DNA of 64,000 bases from PCC-9228 sp964477525 (GTDB taxonomy: Bacteria; Cyanobacteriota; Cyanobacteriia; Cyanobacteriales; PCC-9228): the NCBI GenBank assembly GCA_964477525.1, contig CAYZHY010000002.1:1-64000 (forward strand), given 5' to 3'. Positions 8,738 to 18,146 of the stretch are shown here, in pieces. The translations under genes were made by a program, and so were the position numbers. Position 1 is the first letter of the stretch. Each line of letters starts with the position of its first letter. The notes beneath the pieces are model-generated. The model ran no database searches and was not told the DNA's origin. It saw nothing but the letters and a program-made list of their open reading frames with translations.

Positions 8738-9565
8738 CTAGGGACGATACAACCATAGAGGCAATCCTTCGGTTTCCATTTCAAATTCTAACCATTCCAT
8801 AGCAGTATGGAGGCTGGCAGGTAAAACCACTTGCTGTCGGTTTCCCGTCAAGCGATTCACCAGATTTTTCTTGTCCTTAACAGAATAGAAAGGAGCTTTT
8901 TCTGGGTCCAATCCTACCATTTCTGCTGCCCAACAGCGAGCATCTTCTTCGGTTCCCAGTCGATCGACCACGCCAAATTGTAACGCTTGCTGGCCGGTAA
9001 ATACCCGTCCGTCAGCAAAGGTACGCACTGCATCCACAGCCAGATTGCGCGCTTGCGATACGACATCAACGAACTGTTGGTAGCTAGTGTCGATCATTTC
9101 CTGCAAAATATTTTGTTCTGACTCGGTTAGTTCTCGGTCGAACGCCAAAATATCTTTATAAGGTCCTGATTTGACGACTTTAAAAGAAACGCCAATTTTA
9201 TCGAGCAGGCGTTCTAAGTTGTTACCGCGCAAAATTACGCCAATGCTACCGGTAATGGTGCCGGGGTTGGAAATAATATGTTCCGCTCCCATTCCTACAT
9301 AAACCCCGCCGGAAGCGGCAATATTGCCAAAGCTAGCGATAACTTTACATTTCGATTGCAAGCGCTTCATCGCTTGGTAAATTTCTTGGGAGTCGGCTAC
9401 CGTACCGCCGGGACTATCAATGCGTACGACCAAGGCTGGAAAGCGACGTTCTTCTACTTCCTTGAACGCTTCCAGAAGGCGCTTGCGGGTGCTAGCTGCG
9501 ATTACACCGCTAATGTCAATGCGAGCAATTTGTTTTTTAAATCGGGGTCTAAAGGGCCAGATCAT
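8738..9565 (-). CDS. sppA: Signal peptide peptidase SppA, short form
   Basis: A 275-residue serine protease of family S49. The Ser-Lys dyad is visible: Ser85 in NIAASGGVYV and Lys137 in SGPYKDI. The oxyanion and substrate-loop block SPGGTVADSQEIY is at 51-64. This is the short, single-domain form that works as a ring-shaped oligomer and degrades released signal peptides; cyanobacterial SppA proteins are also linked to thylakoid antenna turnover. There is no clear N-terminal membrane anchor beyond a short start MIWPFRPRFKK, so membrane attachment is uncertain. The ATG at 9565 has no strong ribosome-binding site. It is divergent from the EamA transporter gene across a structured spacer. Confidence 0.9.
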   Translation of the reverse strand: MIWPFRPRFKKQIARIDISGVIAASTRKRLLEAFKEVEERRFPALVVRIDSPGGTVADSQEIYQAMKRLQSKCKVIASFGNIAASGGVYVGMGAEHIISNPGTITGSIGVILRGNNLERLLDKIGVSFKVVKSGPYKDILAFDRELTESEQNILQEMIDTSYQQFVDVVSQARNLAVDAVRTFADGRVFTGQQALQFGVVDRLGTEEDARCWAAEMVGLDPEKAPFYSVKDKKNLVNRLTGNRQQVVLPASLHTAMEWLEFEMETEGLPLWLYRP

Positions 9566-9690
9566 ATTTTGGATTCGTTTTTCGTGCGGATCGCGATCGA
9601 GAACAACAATAGTTCGCCAGGGAAAATTTGGTTTCCCATAGCATATTTGGGAACTGTACGGATGGATTCTTTACATAATGATACAATTAA

Positions 9691-9769
9691 GAGCAATTGT
9701 TGGGCTCGACCAACACCATTGAAATGGTGATAGTGGATATTATAGCCCATTGCTCCTCGTTGCAGGAGC
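9691..9769. promoter_or_regulatory. Structured spacer between sppA and the EamA gene
   Basis: Nested inverted repeats fill this spacer. GAGCAAT (9691-9697) pairs with ATTGCTC (9749-9755), and GGGCT (9702-9706) with AGCCC (9744-9748), giving a 12-bp helix with a four-base bulge. Inside it is a six-bp hairpin, CACCAT (9714-9719) with ATGGTG (9724-9729). A second hairpin, GCTCCT (9752-9757) with AGGAGC (9764-9769), shares four bases with the outer helix, so the two cannot form together. It ends 40 bases before the EamA start codon. It could be a regulatory leader or a protein-binding site; no known riboswitch class was recognised. Confidence 0.5.
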
Positions 9770-9808
9770 CATCAAACTGTTTCCCGACTCGTTAAAATTG
9801 CGCGTACT

Positions 9809-10903
9809 ATGCTATCAAAACTTTTACCGTCGAAAGCCATTGATTTTCCGTTATTTGCCATTGCTCCCTTTTTCTTTTGGGGAACTGCCATGGTGGCTAT
9901 GAAAGGGGTCATGCCTCACACCGAACCTTTTTTCATGGCTGGATGGCGGATTTTACCAGCAGGCGTTTTGGTGTTGCTAGCAGCTGTGCTGGCCAAACGC
10001 GCACAGCCTGTAGGATGGAAAGCATGGATGTGGATTCTTCTATTTGCTGTTGTGGACGGTGCCTGTTTCCAAGGGTTTTTAGCGATGGGATTGCAAAAAA
10101 CTGGGGCCGGTTTGGGTTCTGTAACCATCGACTCCCAACCGCTAATTGTAGCCATTTTGTGCCGTTTTTTATTTGGAGAAACCATTGGTTGGTGGGGATG
10201 GTTGGGACTAACCATTGGCATATTTGGTATTAGTTTGATTGGGTTGCCCACTCCTTGGATTGAAAATATTTGGCAAGGAAATTTTCACAATATTGCCTGG
10301 GAAACGTTTACCGAACACGGACAATGGTTGATGTTGCTGGCGGCTTTATCCATGGCTTTGGGAACGGTTTTGATTCGCGGTGTCTGCCGTCACGTCGATC
10401 CAGTGGTCGCTACTGGTTGGCACATGGTTTTTGGCGGAATCCCCTTATTTTGGCTATCTTGGCAAACCGAATCCCAACCTTGGCTGGATTTGACCTTCGG
10501 AGATTGGATGGCTTTGGGATATGCTACGGTGTTTGGTAGCGCTATAGCCTACGGTTTGTTCTTTTTTTATGCCTCTCGGCGAAACTTAACCAGCCTCAGT
10601 GCCCTAACTTTTTTAACCCCAGTATTTGCTCTGTTATTTGCTAGGCTGTTTCTAGCGGAAACCCTAACCCTTTGGCAACAAATCGGGGTAGGTAGTACTT
10701 TGGTCAGCATTTACCTGATTAACCAACGCCACGCGATCGCCCGCTATATAGATGCTTTCGGTATCTGGCAGATCTGGAAATCCTGGCGCTGGAACCATAC
10801 CCACCCCACAGGCCATTCTGTAGAACCGGACTCTGCAGACAAGGAGGCAACCGCTACCTCTAAAACCACCAAGGTAGCTACAAGCAGTTGGCGCGATCGC
10901 TAA
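9809..10903 (+). CDS. EamA-family (DMT) inner-membrane transporter
   Basis: A 364-residue hydrophobic protein with about ten membrane segments arranged as two repeated EamA units (about residues 15-145 and 170-300). The typical start FFFWGTAMVAMKG is visible, and the second unit ends in LTPVFALLFARLFLAETLTLWQ. Members of the drug/metabolite superfamily move small molecules such as amino acids or related metabolites, usually outward; the substrate cannot be told. A hydrophilic Thr/Ser-rich tail of about 50 residues follows the last membrane segment. The start has no strong ribosome-binding site. Its expression may be affected by the structured spacer just upstream. Confidence 0.85.
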   Translation: MLSKLLPSKAIDFPLFAIAPFFFWGTAMVAMKGVMPHTEPFFMAGWRILPAGVLVLLAAVLAKRAQPVGWKAWMWILLFAVVDGACFQGFLAMGLQKTGAGLGSVTIDSQPLIVAILCRFLFGETIGWWGWLGLTIGIFGISLIGLPTPWIENIWQGNFHNIAWETFTEHGQWLMLLAALSMALGTVLIRGVCRHVDPVVATGWHMVFGGIPLFWLSWQTESQPWLDLTFGDWMALGYATVFGSAIAYGLFFFYASRRNLTSLSALTFLTPVFALLFARLFLAETLTLWQQIGVGSTLVSIYLINQRHAIARYIDAFGIWQIWKSWRWNHTHPTGHSVEPDSADKEATATSKTTKVATSSWRDR

Positions 10904-11055
10904 GCGACGAAACATTTCTTTTTCTATCCTTAAAATTAAGTTTGTGCATCTTCAAAATAATTTTGTTGTTCTCGATGGGGCCGATAGGCTATCCTTGGTA
11001 GCGTATTTGGACTGCAGGGGCGGGCAATTGTTCCATTTCTCTTATACAAACTACC

Positions 11056-12834
11056 ATGTCGAATTACCCGCCTGTATTCTCTATGAGGCGTTACTTGTCT
11101 CCCATTCTTGTCCTAATATCTCTTGCTAGCTGCGAATGGTTGGCGTTTACTTTCAGGGCCAGCACAGGAGTATGGTCCCTACCAGCCAGCTTAGCGCCGG
11201 CTGCGACCCAATTGCTGGTTTCCCCAGCGAACGCTCAAGAATCTTCTTCCAGAAAAATTCGGAATTTAGAAATTGAATCTCTTCCGACTTTACGTGTAGG
11301 TGACGAGGCTTCGGAAGTTGCCAAACTACAAACCAATTTACAGAAACTTGGTTACTACCAAGGAGAAATTACCAACACTTTCAACCAAGCTACGCAAGAA
11401 GCACTGATTCAATTTCAAGAAGATTCTGACATCACAGCAGATGGGATTGCTGGTCCCAATACCTGGAAAACTTTGTTGGTGACCGCAGCAGCTAGTTCCG
11501 ATACAGCTAGCGAATCGGATACCACCGCCAACCAAGACCAGACAGAAAATACAGAAGATAGCCAACAAGAGCAACAAGCGGAATCTCAGCAAGAGTCAGA
11601 CACACAATCCGATGAAAAGGCTCAATCCCAGTCCAATGGGAACTGGAATGAGAAACTGTCTAGAATTGCTTTACTGGTTGTAGGTGGGATTTTTGGAATT
11701 GGGGCTTTTGCTGGCTTGTTTTTTATTTTATTGAAGCTATCGGGTGGCGAGAACGAGGAATTTGAAACATCACCACCAGGGTCTGGCAAGTCCGGTTCCA
11801 ATCAATTTTCCTCGACCGCTTCTGCAAGTACGACCAATCCTTTCGCCACCACGGAAACAGAAACGTCAAAGGGATCGCCTTCAGAAGCGCACCCCCCAAC
11901 ATCTTCTCCGACACCGGCAGCAACCACCGAAGCATCGCAAACCGAACAACAAAAAACCAGCGTTTCTTCGTCAGAAACCAATTCAGAAACCAGTGTGGCT
12001 TCTCCATCTCCATCGCTAGAATCTGCAACAGCAAACACACAAACCAATGGTAAATCAAATGCAGAATTTCAGATTCCGCCAGATGAGGCAGAAAATCTGG
12101 AACAATGGTCCTCCCAAGAATCTTCCCAATCAGCGACGAGTATTTCTAAAAACCAACCATCCCAGCTAGCCAAAATCAATATAGTTGAAGAACTTATTAA
12201 AGAATTGCAAGCCCCGGACCCAGTCAAACGACGCAAAGCAATTTGGGAACTCGGACAGCAGGGAGATTCCCGTGCTGTTTATCCTTTATTAAATTTAATG
12301 CTGGAATCAGATTCCAAACAGCAGGGACTCATTTTGGCAGCCATGTCGGAAATTGGAACCCGCGTAACCCATCCTTTAAATCAGGCTTTGGTCATGGCCT
12401 TACAAGCAGATAAGCCAGAAGTACGAAAAAATGCTATTCGAGACCTGATGCGGGTTTACGATTCTTTTGGGGAAGTTAGCCACTTACTGAGCCACGCTCA
12501 CCACGATCCGGACCCTCAAGTGCAGGAAACGGCCCAATGGGCCATTTCTAAGTTACACCGCCTGCGAGCGATCGCACAAGGAGACATTCCCAGCTTTTCC
12601 CGGCGTTTCCCCAGCGAGGAGATTTCTTTACCTTCTCCCGTACAGCAAGTGGTGAATGTCATGCTATTTCGCGGAGAAGTCACCCTAGAAGAGGCAGCAG
12701 AGTGTACGGGATACGAACGGGATACGGTGGAAAAAATGTTGGAACCTTTGGTCAAACAAAAAATTATTGCTCGATACGAAGGCGAAGAGGGAATATATTA
12801 CCGTTTGTGTGCCCAAAATCCAGATACAAAATAA
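11056..12834 (+). CDS. Peptidoglycan-binding protein with HEAT-like repeats
   Basis: A 592-residue envelope protein. It begins with a hydrophobic segment, then an export-signal-like stretch ending near SPANAQ at about residue 60. A PG_binding_1 domain (about 82-135) follows, with the pattern EVAKLQTNLQKLGYY and the end DGIAGPNTWKTL. After a Gln/Ser/Glu linker comes a membrane helix (about 202-225), then a long Ser/Thr-rich region (about 230-370). HEAT-like repeats occupy about 380-500 (AIWELGQQGDSRAVYPL), and a winged-helix-like end closes the protein. The layout suggests a protein that grips cell wall on one side of a membrane and binds a partner on the other; the partner is unknown. An ATG at 11083 is another possible start. 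Confidence 0.75.
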   Translation: MSNYPPVFSMRRYLSPILVLISLASCEWLAFTFRASTGVWSLPASLAPAATQLLVSPANAQESSSRKIRNLEIESLPTLRVGDEASEVAKLQTNLQKLGYYQGEITNTFNQATQEALIQFQEDSDITADGIAGPNTWKTLLVTAAASSDTASESDTTANQDQTENTEDSQQEQQAESQQESDTQSDEKAQSQSNGNWNEKLSRIALLVVGGIFGIGAFAGLFFILLKLSGGENEEFETSPPGSGKSGSNQFSSTASASTTNPFATTETETSKGSPSEAHPPTSSPTPAATTEASQTEQQKTSVSSSETNSETSVASPSPSLESATANTQTNGKSNAEFQIPPDEAENLEQWSSQESSQSATSISKNQPSQLAKINIVEELIKELQAPDPVKRRKAIWELGQQGDSRAVYPLLNLMLESDSKQQGLILAAMSEIGTRVTHPLNQALVMALQADKPEVRKNAIRDLMRVYDSFGEVSHLLSHAHHDPDPQVQETAQWAISKLHRLRAIAQGDIPSFSRRFPSEEISLPSPVQQVVNVMLFRGEVTLEEAAECTGYERDTVEKMLEPLVKQKIIARYEGEEGIYYRLCAQNPDTK

Positions 12835-12923
12835 GCACAATAGGGTAGGATAAAAGCTGTTGGCACCAACCCACGATCGAGTTGGTTGGTCTTTACAAGA
12901 TTTTCGGTGGTGGAGTGCTTCGC

Positions 12924-13580
12924 ATGCAGGAATTTCCCAGTGGCTGGAGACGAGTTCCACGAATGGTATCGTTAACGAGCGCTATTGTCGCCATTGTAGC
13001 CAACGTTACCATGGGGGTACGCGCTCAAACCAACGTTCCCGCAGAATCTAGCTATCGACCCGCAGCGAATATGGCCAATCAAGGCAGTTGGCAATGGGCC
13101 TCATTTCCCGTAGAAAATTTTAGCGGCTACAGTTCTGGTTTTGGCTATCGCCAATCTCCTATAGGAGGTACGTCACAAGAATTTCACCGGGGTTTGGATA
13201 TTACCGCACCAGAAGGCAGCTACATTCGCAACTGGTGGCGAGGAGAAGTGGTGGAAATTATCAACGATGGTCGCTGTGGAGTGGGATTGGCTATCCAATC
13301 CGGAGATTGGGAGCATATTTACTGCCACATGAAAGGTCGTGTAGAAGAAAATCGAGGAAGGGTTTATTTGGTCGATCGCAGTGGTGGGGTCAAAATTCAA
13401 CAAGGTCAGGTGATAGCAGCGGGAACCCGCATCGGTCGCGTTGGTATGAGCGGACGCACGAACAGTCCCCATTTGCACTGGGGATTAAAATATGGAGGGC
13501 AATGGGTAGACCCGGCTGTTATTTTACGCGCTATGTACGCCAGCCAGCGCCAGCAACGACTTTTGCCCTCCTCTTGGTAA
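12924..13580 (+). CDS. M23-family metallopeptidase (LytM-like)
   Basis: A 218-residue exported protein. A basic start and a hydrophobic stretch form a signal peptide ending near VRAQ (about residue 36). The M23 domain follows with zinc-binding motifs FHRGLDI (His and Asp) and HLHWG (second His of HxH). EHIYCHMKG supplies a further conserved His. Such enzymes cut peptide cross-links in peptidoglycan or activate amidases, acting outside the cytoplasmic membrane. The ATG at 12924 is chosen because GGAG lies eight bases upstream; an in-frame TTG at 12882 would add 14 residues. It follows the PG-binding/HEAT gene by 89 bases, and both act on cell wall, so shared transcription is plausible. Confidence 0.88.
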   Translation: MQEFPSGWRRVPRMVSLTSAIVAIVANVTMGVRAQTNVPAESSYRPAANMANQGSWQWASFPVENFSGYSSGFGYRQSPIGGTSQEFHRGLDITAPEGSYIRNWWRGEVVEIINDGRCGVGLAIQSGDWEHIYCHMKGRVEENRGRVYLVDRSGGVKIQQGQVIAAGTRIGRVGMSGRTNSPHLHWGLKYGGQWVDPAVILRAMYASQRQQRLLPSSW

Positions 13581-13592
13581 GTTTTGGTTCGT

Positions 13593-15599
13593 TTAGGCTT
13601 TACTATTAACTTTTTGTTGTTCCGGCAATTTGGTATATTCAGAAACAATTTTGCGGAACTCGTCGCCATCCATGGTTTCTTTCTCGATTAGGATATCCAC
13701 CAGATGGTCTAACAGGGAACGGTACTGCCGCATAATTTTACAGGCTTTTTCGTAACTATGAACTGCGATCGCCCGGACTTGCTGGTCTACTTTCGTAGCA
13801 GTTTCCAGGGAATATTCGGAACGAGACATCAAATCGCGACCCAAAAACACTTGATTGTCGTCGCTTTCTAAGGCCACCGGTCCCAAATCGGACATGCCAT
13901 AGCGGGTCACCATTTCTCGGGCCAGTTTGCTAACGACTTGCAAGTCATTGCCGGCACCGTTGGTTACTTCCGCATCGCCAAAAACCACCTGTTCGGCAGC
14001 ACGACCGCCAAGGGTAATGGTAATGCGATCGCGCAGCCACGCGCGGCTATACAATCCGCTATCGATCGTTTCTTCGTTAAAGATTTGCTGGGAGAAACCG
14101 CCGACACCACCAGAACGGGGAATGATGCTCACTTTGTTGAGGGGATCGGAATGTTCCAACAAGGTCATGAGCAAGGCGTGACCCACTTCGTGGTAAGCAA
14201 TCAGGCGTTTTTTCTTGCTATCCAGTAAGGGGGCACCGCTCAATCCCACAATAATGCGATCGATGGCATCTTCTACTTCCGCCATGGTAATGGCATCTTT
14301 GCGCCGTCTTGCACCCAAAATGGCAGCTTCGTTCGTTAGGTTGGCTAAGTCAGCACCAGAGAAGCCAGGCGTGCGGCGGGCAATCGTTTCTAAAGATACT
14401 TCCGGTGCCAATTTTTTATTGCGGGCGTGAACCTGTAAAATCTCCAAGCGACCCTGGTAGGTGGGGAGTTCCACGCCAATTTGCCGGTCAAATCGACCCG
14501 GTCTCAAAAGGGCCATATCCAGAACGTCAGGACGGTTGGTGGCAGCAATCACAATCACGCCAGCATTGGGTTCAAAACCATCCATTTCCGTCAGCAATTG
14601 GTTGAGGGTTTGTTCCCGTTCGTCGTTGCCACCGCCAATACCAGCACCCCGCTGCCTGCCAACAGCGTCGACTTCATCCACAAAGACCAAACAAGGGGCG
14701 CTTTCTTTCGCTTTTTTGAACAAATCTCGTACCCGAGAAGCACCAACGCCCACAAACATTTCCACAAATTCCGACCCAGAAATGCTAAAGAAAGGTACGT
14801 TGGCTTCCCCGGCGATCGCTTTGGCAAGTAAAGTTTTGCCGGTTCCCGGGGCACCGATCAGCAACACGCCTTTGGGAATTTTGGCACCCACCGCCGTGAA
14901 GCGTTCCGGCTGTTTGAGAAAAGTTACTACCTCTTGCAGTTCGGTTTTGGCTTCCTCAATCCCAGCGACATCTTCAAAACTAACCCCAGTTTTGGCTTCC
15001 ATGTGAAATTTTGCCCGGGATTTGCCAAAGTTAAAAGCTTGACTGCCAGCTTGGCTGGAACGGCGAACAATCAGGATCAGCCCTCCCACGAGCAAAACCA
15101 CCAGCAGCAATCGAGATATAATAGCAACCGTTGTACCGCGATCGGGAGAAGGGTCCACGTTCACCGACACCTCATGTTGGCGAATCGCCTCCATGAGTTC
15201 GGTATTCTGTTTAAACAGCTGGACTTCGTATTTGCGATCGGGATTGCCTTCAAGTACGACTTTGGCAACTTGACGGGAAGGATCCAGCTCTATTTGGGCG
15301 ACTTTTTCGTTGCGAATTTTTTCCACCAACTCGCTGTAGGTCAACGATTCGCTGCTGCTTTCCGACTGGGCAAGTGCTGGCGTAGCTAAGAAAATTCCCG
15401 GTGCCAGCACCAGACTAGCCAGAAGTTGCCGCCAGTGACGACCGGGTTGGAACTTGGCGCTTTTTTTGGTAATTTTGGTTGTTTTAGAGGTCTGCTTCGA
15501 TCTCTGTTTCAGCCTAGCTTGGAAACTATTCATGAGTTCTAGATTGATTCTGCCTGCGATGGTACCCAATCTCCCCCAAGGGTGTTGACTTTGAGGCAT
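13593..15599 (-). CDS. ftsH: ATP-dependent zinc metalloprotease FtsH
   Basis: A 668-residue membrane AAA protease that extracts and degrades membrane proteins; in cyanobacteria FtsH complexes repair photosystem II by removing damaged D1. A first membrane segment near 55-77 and a second near 157-179 flank a lumenal domain. The AAA module has Walker A GAPGTGKT (249-256), Walker B VFVDEVD (305-311) and the second region of homology near 339-370. The protease zinc motif HEVGH is at 470-474. The ATG at 15599 follows AGGAGG closely; an ATG at 15533 would remove 22 residues. It ends 13 bases past the convergent M23 gene. Which of the several cyanobacterial FtsH paralogues this is cannot be fixed. 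Confidence 0.97.
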   Translation of the reverse strand: MPQSQHPWGRLGTIAGRINLELMNSFQARLKQRSKQTSKTTKITKKSAKFQPGRHWRQLLASLVLAPGIFLATPALAQSESSSESLTYSELVEKIRNEKVAQIELDPSRQVAKVVLEGNPDRKYEVQLFKQNTELMEAIRQHEVSVNVDPSPDRGTTVAIISRLLLVVLLVGGLILIVRRSSQAGSQAFNFGKSRAKFHMEAKTGVSFEDVAGIEEAKTELQEVVTFLKQPERFTAVGAKIPKGVLLIGAPGTGKTLLAKAIAGEANVPFFSISGSEFVEMFVGVGASRVRDLFKKAKESAPCLVFVDEVDAVGRQRGAGIGGGNDEREQTLNQLLTEMDGFEPNAGVIVIAATNRPDVLDMALLRPGRFDRQIGVELPTYQGRLEILQVHARNKKLAPEVSLETIARRTPGFSGADLANLTNEAAILGARRRKDAITMAEVEDAIDRIIVGLSGAPLLDSKKKRLIAYHEVGHALLMTLLEHSDPLNKVSIIPRSGGVGGFSQQIFNEETIDSGLYSRAWLRDRITITLGGRAAEQVVFGDAEVTNGAGNDLQVVSKLAREMVTRYGMSDLGPVALESDDNQVFLGRDLMSRSEYSLETATKVDQQVRAIAVHSYEKACKIMRQYRSLLDHLVDILIEKETMDGDEFRKIVSEYTKLPEQQKVNSKA

Positions 15600-15818
15600 C
15601 CACCTCCTGTTTTCAGTGTAACCTGTTCGCTAGTAGTTCGCGAATGCCCTTTGCGGGTTGGTCTTGTGGAGGAACGCAAGTTGCTTCCAGCTGGGCCATC
15701 AAATAGGAGTTGTGAAGTAGCATGAAAGGCAACTTCACGACTCCCACAGTCGGGGCGAATGGCGGTTCGGACAACAGCCTTTCGCCCTAGCCACAGACAA
15801 AACCAAAAACTGAGCTGG

Positions 15819-17717
15819 TTACAATTTACTACCACATTCCGGACAGAATTTATGTTGGGGTTCGTTTTCGTGACTGCAATTGGGACAAACCACCGGCGAG
15901 GGTTCTTTGTCTTCTTGGGGGATTTCGGGCAAGCCTAACATTTGGGCGTTGCTCTTGCCAGGAGCCACCATAGGATAGCAGTTTTCATTTTTGGTTACCC
16001 GCACGTCTAGGATGTAGGGACCGTCATGAGCGAGCATTTGAGCGATCGCATCGGCTAGTTCTTCCCGCCGATAAACGGTTTTTCCTGGAAATCCGTGTGC
16101 CTGGCAAAGCAGTTGGATATCGGGCATCCCCACTTCCATATTGGAAGCCATGTATTTCTCTTGATAGAACGTTTGCTGCCACTGACGCACCATGCCCTGC
16201 CAGCCATTATTGATAATGACAGTTTTTACCCCAATATGAAATTGAGACAGGGTGCCCAGCTCTTGCATATTCATCAAAAAGCTAGCATCGCCACTGATAC
16301 AGATAACTGGTTCTTGCGTTTGTTCAACAGCCACTTGCGCTCCCATAGCGGCTGGCACGCCATAACCCATGGTGCCCAAACCAGAACTAGAAATCCACTT
16401 TCTGGGACCATTTTTCAAGAACTGAGCTGCCCACATTTGATGTTGCCCCACATCAGTGGTGTAGTAGGCATTGGGGGCTTGCCGACCCAACTCCACGATC
16501 GTTTCTTGGGGAGAAAGGGTGTCTTTTGGATGGGGCACTTGCAAAGGATACTGCCGTTTCCAACGGTTGATGCGTTGCAGCCAAGGTTGGGTACGCTGTG
16601 CCTGACGTGCCACATCTTCGTTGCTTTCAAAGAAGCCATTGCGGCATCGATCCACCATATCGGACAAAACGTGGCGCACATCGCCTACAATCGGTACATC
16701 GGGAGCGCGGTTTTTGCCCACTTCTGCCGGATCGATATCAATATGAATAACCTTAGCATGGCAGGCGAAACGGTCCAATTTTCCGGTCACGCGATCGTCA
16801 AAACGCGCCCCAACAGCAATTAACAAATCGCAATTGCTCACCGCAAAGTTGGCATAAGCCGTACCATGCATGCCCAACATGCCCAACGACAAGGGATGGT
16901 GTTCGTCAAAAGCACCTTTGCCCATCAACGTCGTAGTTACAGGAATATTGAAATATTCCGCCAGTTGTTTTAATTCCCGATGGGCATTGGCTGTAATCGC
17001 ACCGCCACCCACGTAGAACAAGGGCTGTTCCGCATCTGCCATCAGTTGCAGTGCTTGTAAAATCTGTCTGGGATTGCCTTTGACGGTTGGACGAAATCCG
17101 GGCAAGTTCACCGTTCCCGGCTCTACCGGTACGTAATCAAATTCTTCCAAGCCTACATCTTTGGGGAAGTCAATCAAAACTGGTCCCGGGCGACCTGTCG
17201 TAGCGATATGAAAGGCTTCTGCCACGATGCGGGGAATATCTTTCGGGTCGCGGATGACATAGGAATGCTTGACCAAAGGCAGGGTAATGCCGAAAATATC
17301 GGTTTCTTGGAACGCATCGGTGCCGATCGCTGCCCGGGGAACCTGACCGGTAATGGCTACCATGGGAATGGAGTCCATGTGCGCTGTGGCGATGCCGGTC
17401 ACCAAATTGGTGGCCCCAGGACCGGAAGTACCAAAGCAAACACCCGGTTTGCCAGTGGCACGCGCGTAGCCATCCGCTGCGTGGGCAGCTCCTTGTTCGT
17501 GGCGCACCAAAACGTGGCGCAGGGATCCGTCGGCTTCAAATTCGTGCAGGGCATCGTAAACTGGCAAAATGGCACCACCAGGATAGCCAAAAATGGTAGT
17601 CACGCCGTGACGACGCAAGCTATCGAGCAAAGCATAGCCGCCGGTTTTGCGGACGGCTTGAACGGCTGGTAGGTCGGTAATCGGGGTTTTGAGTTTTGGT
17701 TTGCTTTCTGAAAGCAC
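15819..17717 (-). CDS. ilvB: Acetolactate synthase large subunit with C-terminal zinc ribbon
   Basis: A 632-residue thiamine-diphosphate enzyme that makes acetolactate or acetohydroxybutyrate in Ile/Val/Leu synthesis. The family blocks are clear: FGYPGGAILPVYDAL, the catalytic Glu in VRHEQGAAH, GTSGPGATNL, the FAD-related middle domain, and the ThDP/Mg motif GDASFLMN with NNGWQGMVRQWQ. After the normal end, an Asp/Glu/Pro linker leads to a 24-residue zinc-ribbon-like end with two CxxC pairs (CPNC and CPEC), which is not part of the usual enzyme. The GTG at 17717 is chosen since AGGAGG lies six bases before it; an upstream TTG at 17744 would include that site. The regulatory subunit gene ilvN is not in the window. 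Confidence 0.95.
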   Translation of the reverse strand: MLSESKPKLKTPITDLPAVQAVRKTGGYALLDSLRRHGVTTIFGYPGGAILPVYDALHEFEADGSLRHVLVRHEQGAAHAADGYARATGKPGVCFGTSGPGATNLVTGIATAHMDSIPMVAITGQVPRAAIGTDAFQETDIFGITLPLVKHSYVIRDPKDIPRIVAEAFHIATTGRPGPVLIDFPKDVGLEEFDYVPVEPGTVNLPGFRPTVKGNPRQILQALQLMADAEQPLFYVGGGAITANAHRELKQLAEYFNIPVTTTLMGKGAFDEHHPLSLGMLGMHGTAYANFAVSNCDLLIAVGARFDDRVTGKLDRFACHAKVIHIDIDPAEVGKNRAPDVPIVGDVRHVLSDMVDRCRNGFFESNEDVARQAQRTQPWLQRINRWKRQYPLQVPHPKDTLSPQETIVELGRQAPNAYYTTDVGQHQMWAAQFLKNGPRKWISSSGLGTMGYGVPAAMGAQVAVEQTQEPVICISGDASFLMNMQELGTLSQFHIGVKTVIINNGWQGMVRQWQQTFYQEKYMASNMEVGMPDIQLLCQAHGFPGKTVYRREELADAIAQMLAHDGPYILDVRVTKNENCYPMVAPGKSNAQMLGLPEIPQEDKEPSPVVCPNCSHENEPQHKFCPECGSKL

Positions 17718-18146
17718 GATTGTCCTCCTCTGTTTCAATAACAACGCCTACATTTTCATAATGACTCGATCGCAAACGCCCGTGTATTACATATAGAAAA
17801 TTTTCAGAATTACTGGAACGCTTGCCTTTGTTAATCTAGTAAGACTTAGTTCAGCTACTTTAGCAAAAGGCTTAACCAGCACCAAGGCAAACTATCTGGT
17901 GGCAGTTGTTTCCCTAGGTATGCCAATTGTACCTTTAGAAATGTCTGGTAAGGGGTTCTTAAAATTTGGTGCTGTTTGTGGTGGTGGCCATTTTCCTACA
18001 TGAAAGAAACATAGAAAATCTTAGCTCGTTTTTCCAGTAAAATGTGAAGGCAAATTCCATGGCCGATGCAACGGTTCGGTCGAACCATGGGAATCTGAAA
18101 AAAGGTATACCAAACTTACCACAAACCACAGTTTTTTTTTTATGCC
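17718..18146. other. Spacer upstream of ilvB
   Basis: This 429-base stretch holds the ilvB promoter region and the end of the next minus-strand gene. Near 18074 a GGTTCG/CGAACC hairpin with a two-base centre sits between two CCATGG sites, and a run of ten T residues follows at about 18132. No leader peptide rich in Ile, Val or Leu codons and no recognised RNA was seen. Confidence 0.4.

Noticed and set aside
9562..9750. A 62-codon frame upstream of sppA
   Set aside because: It overlaps the structured spacer and has no ribosome-binding site; the composition is not protein-like.
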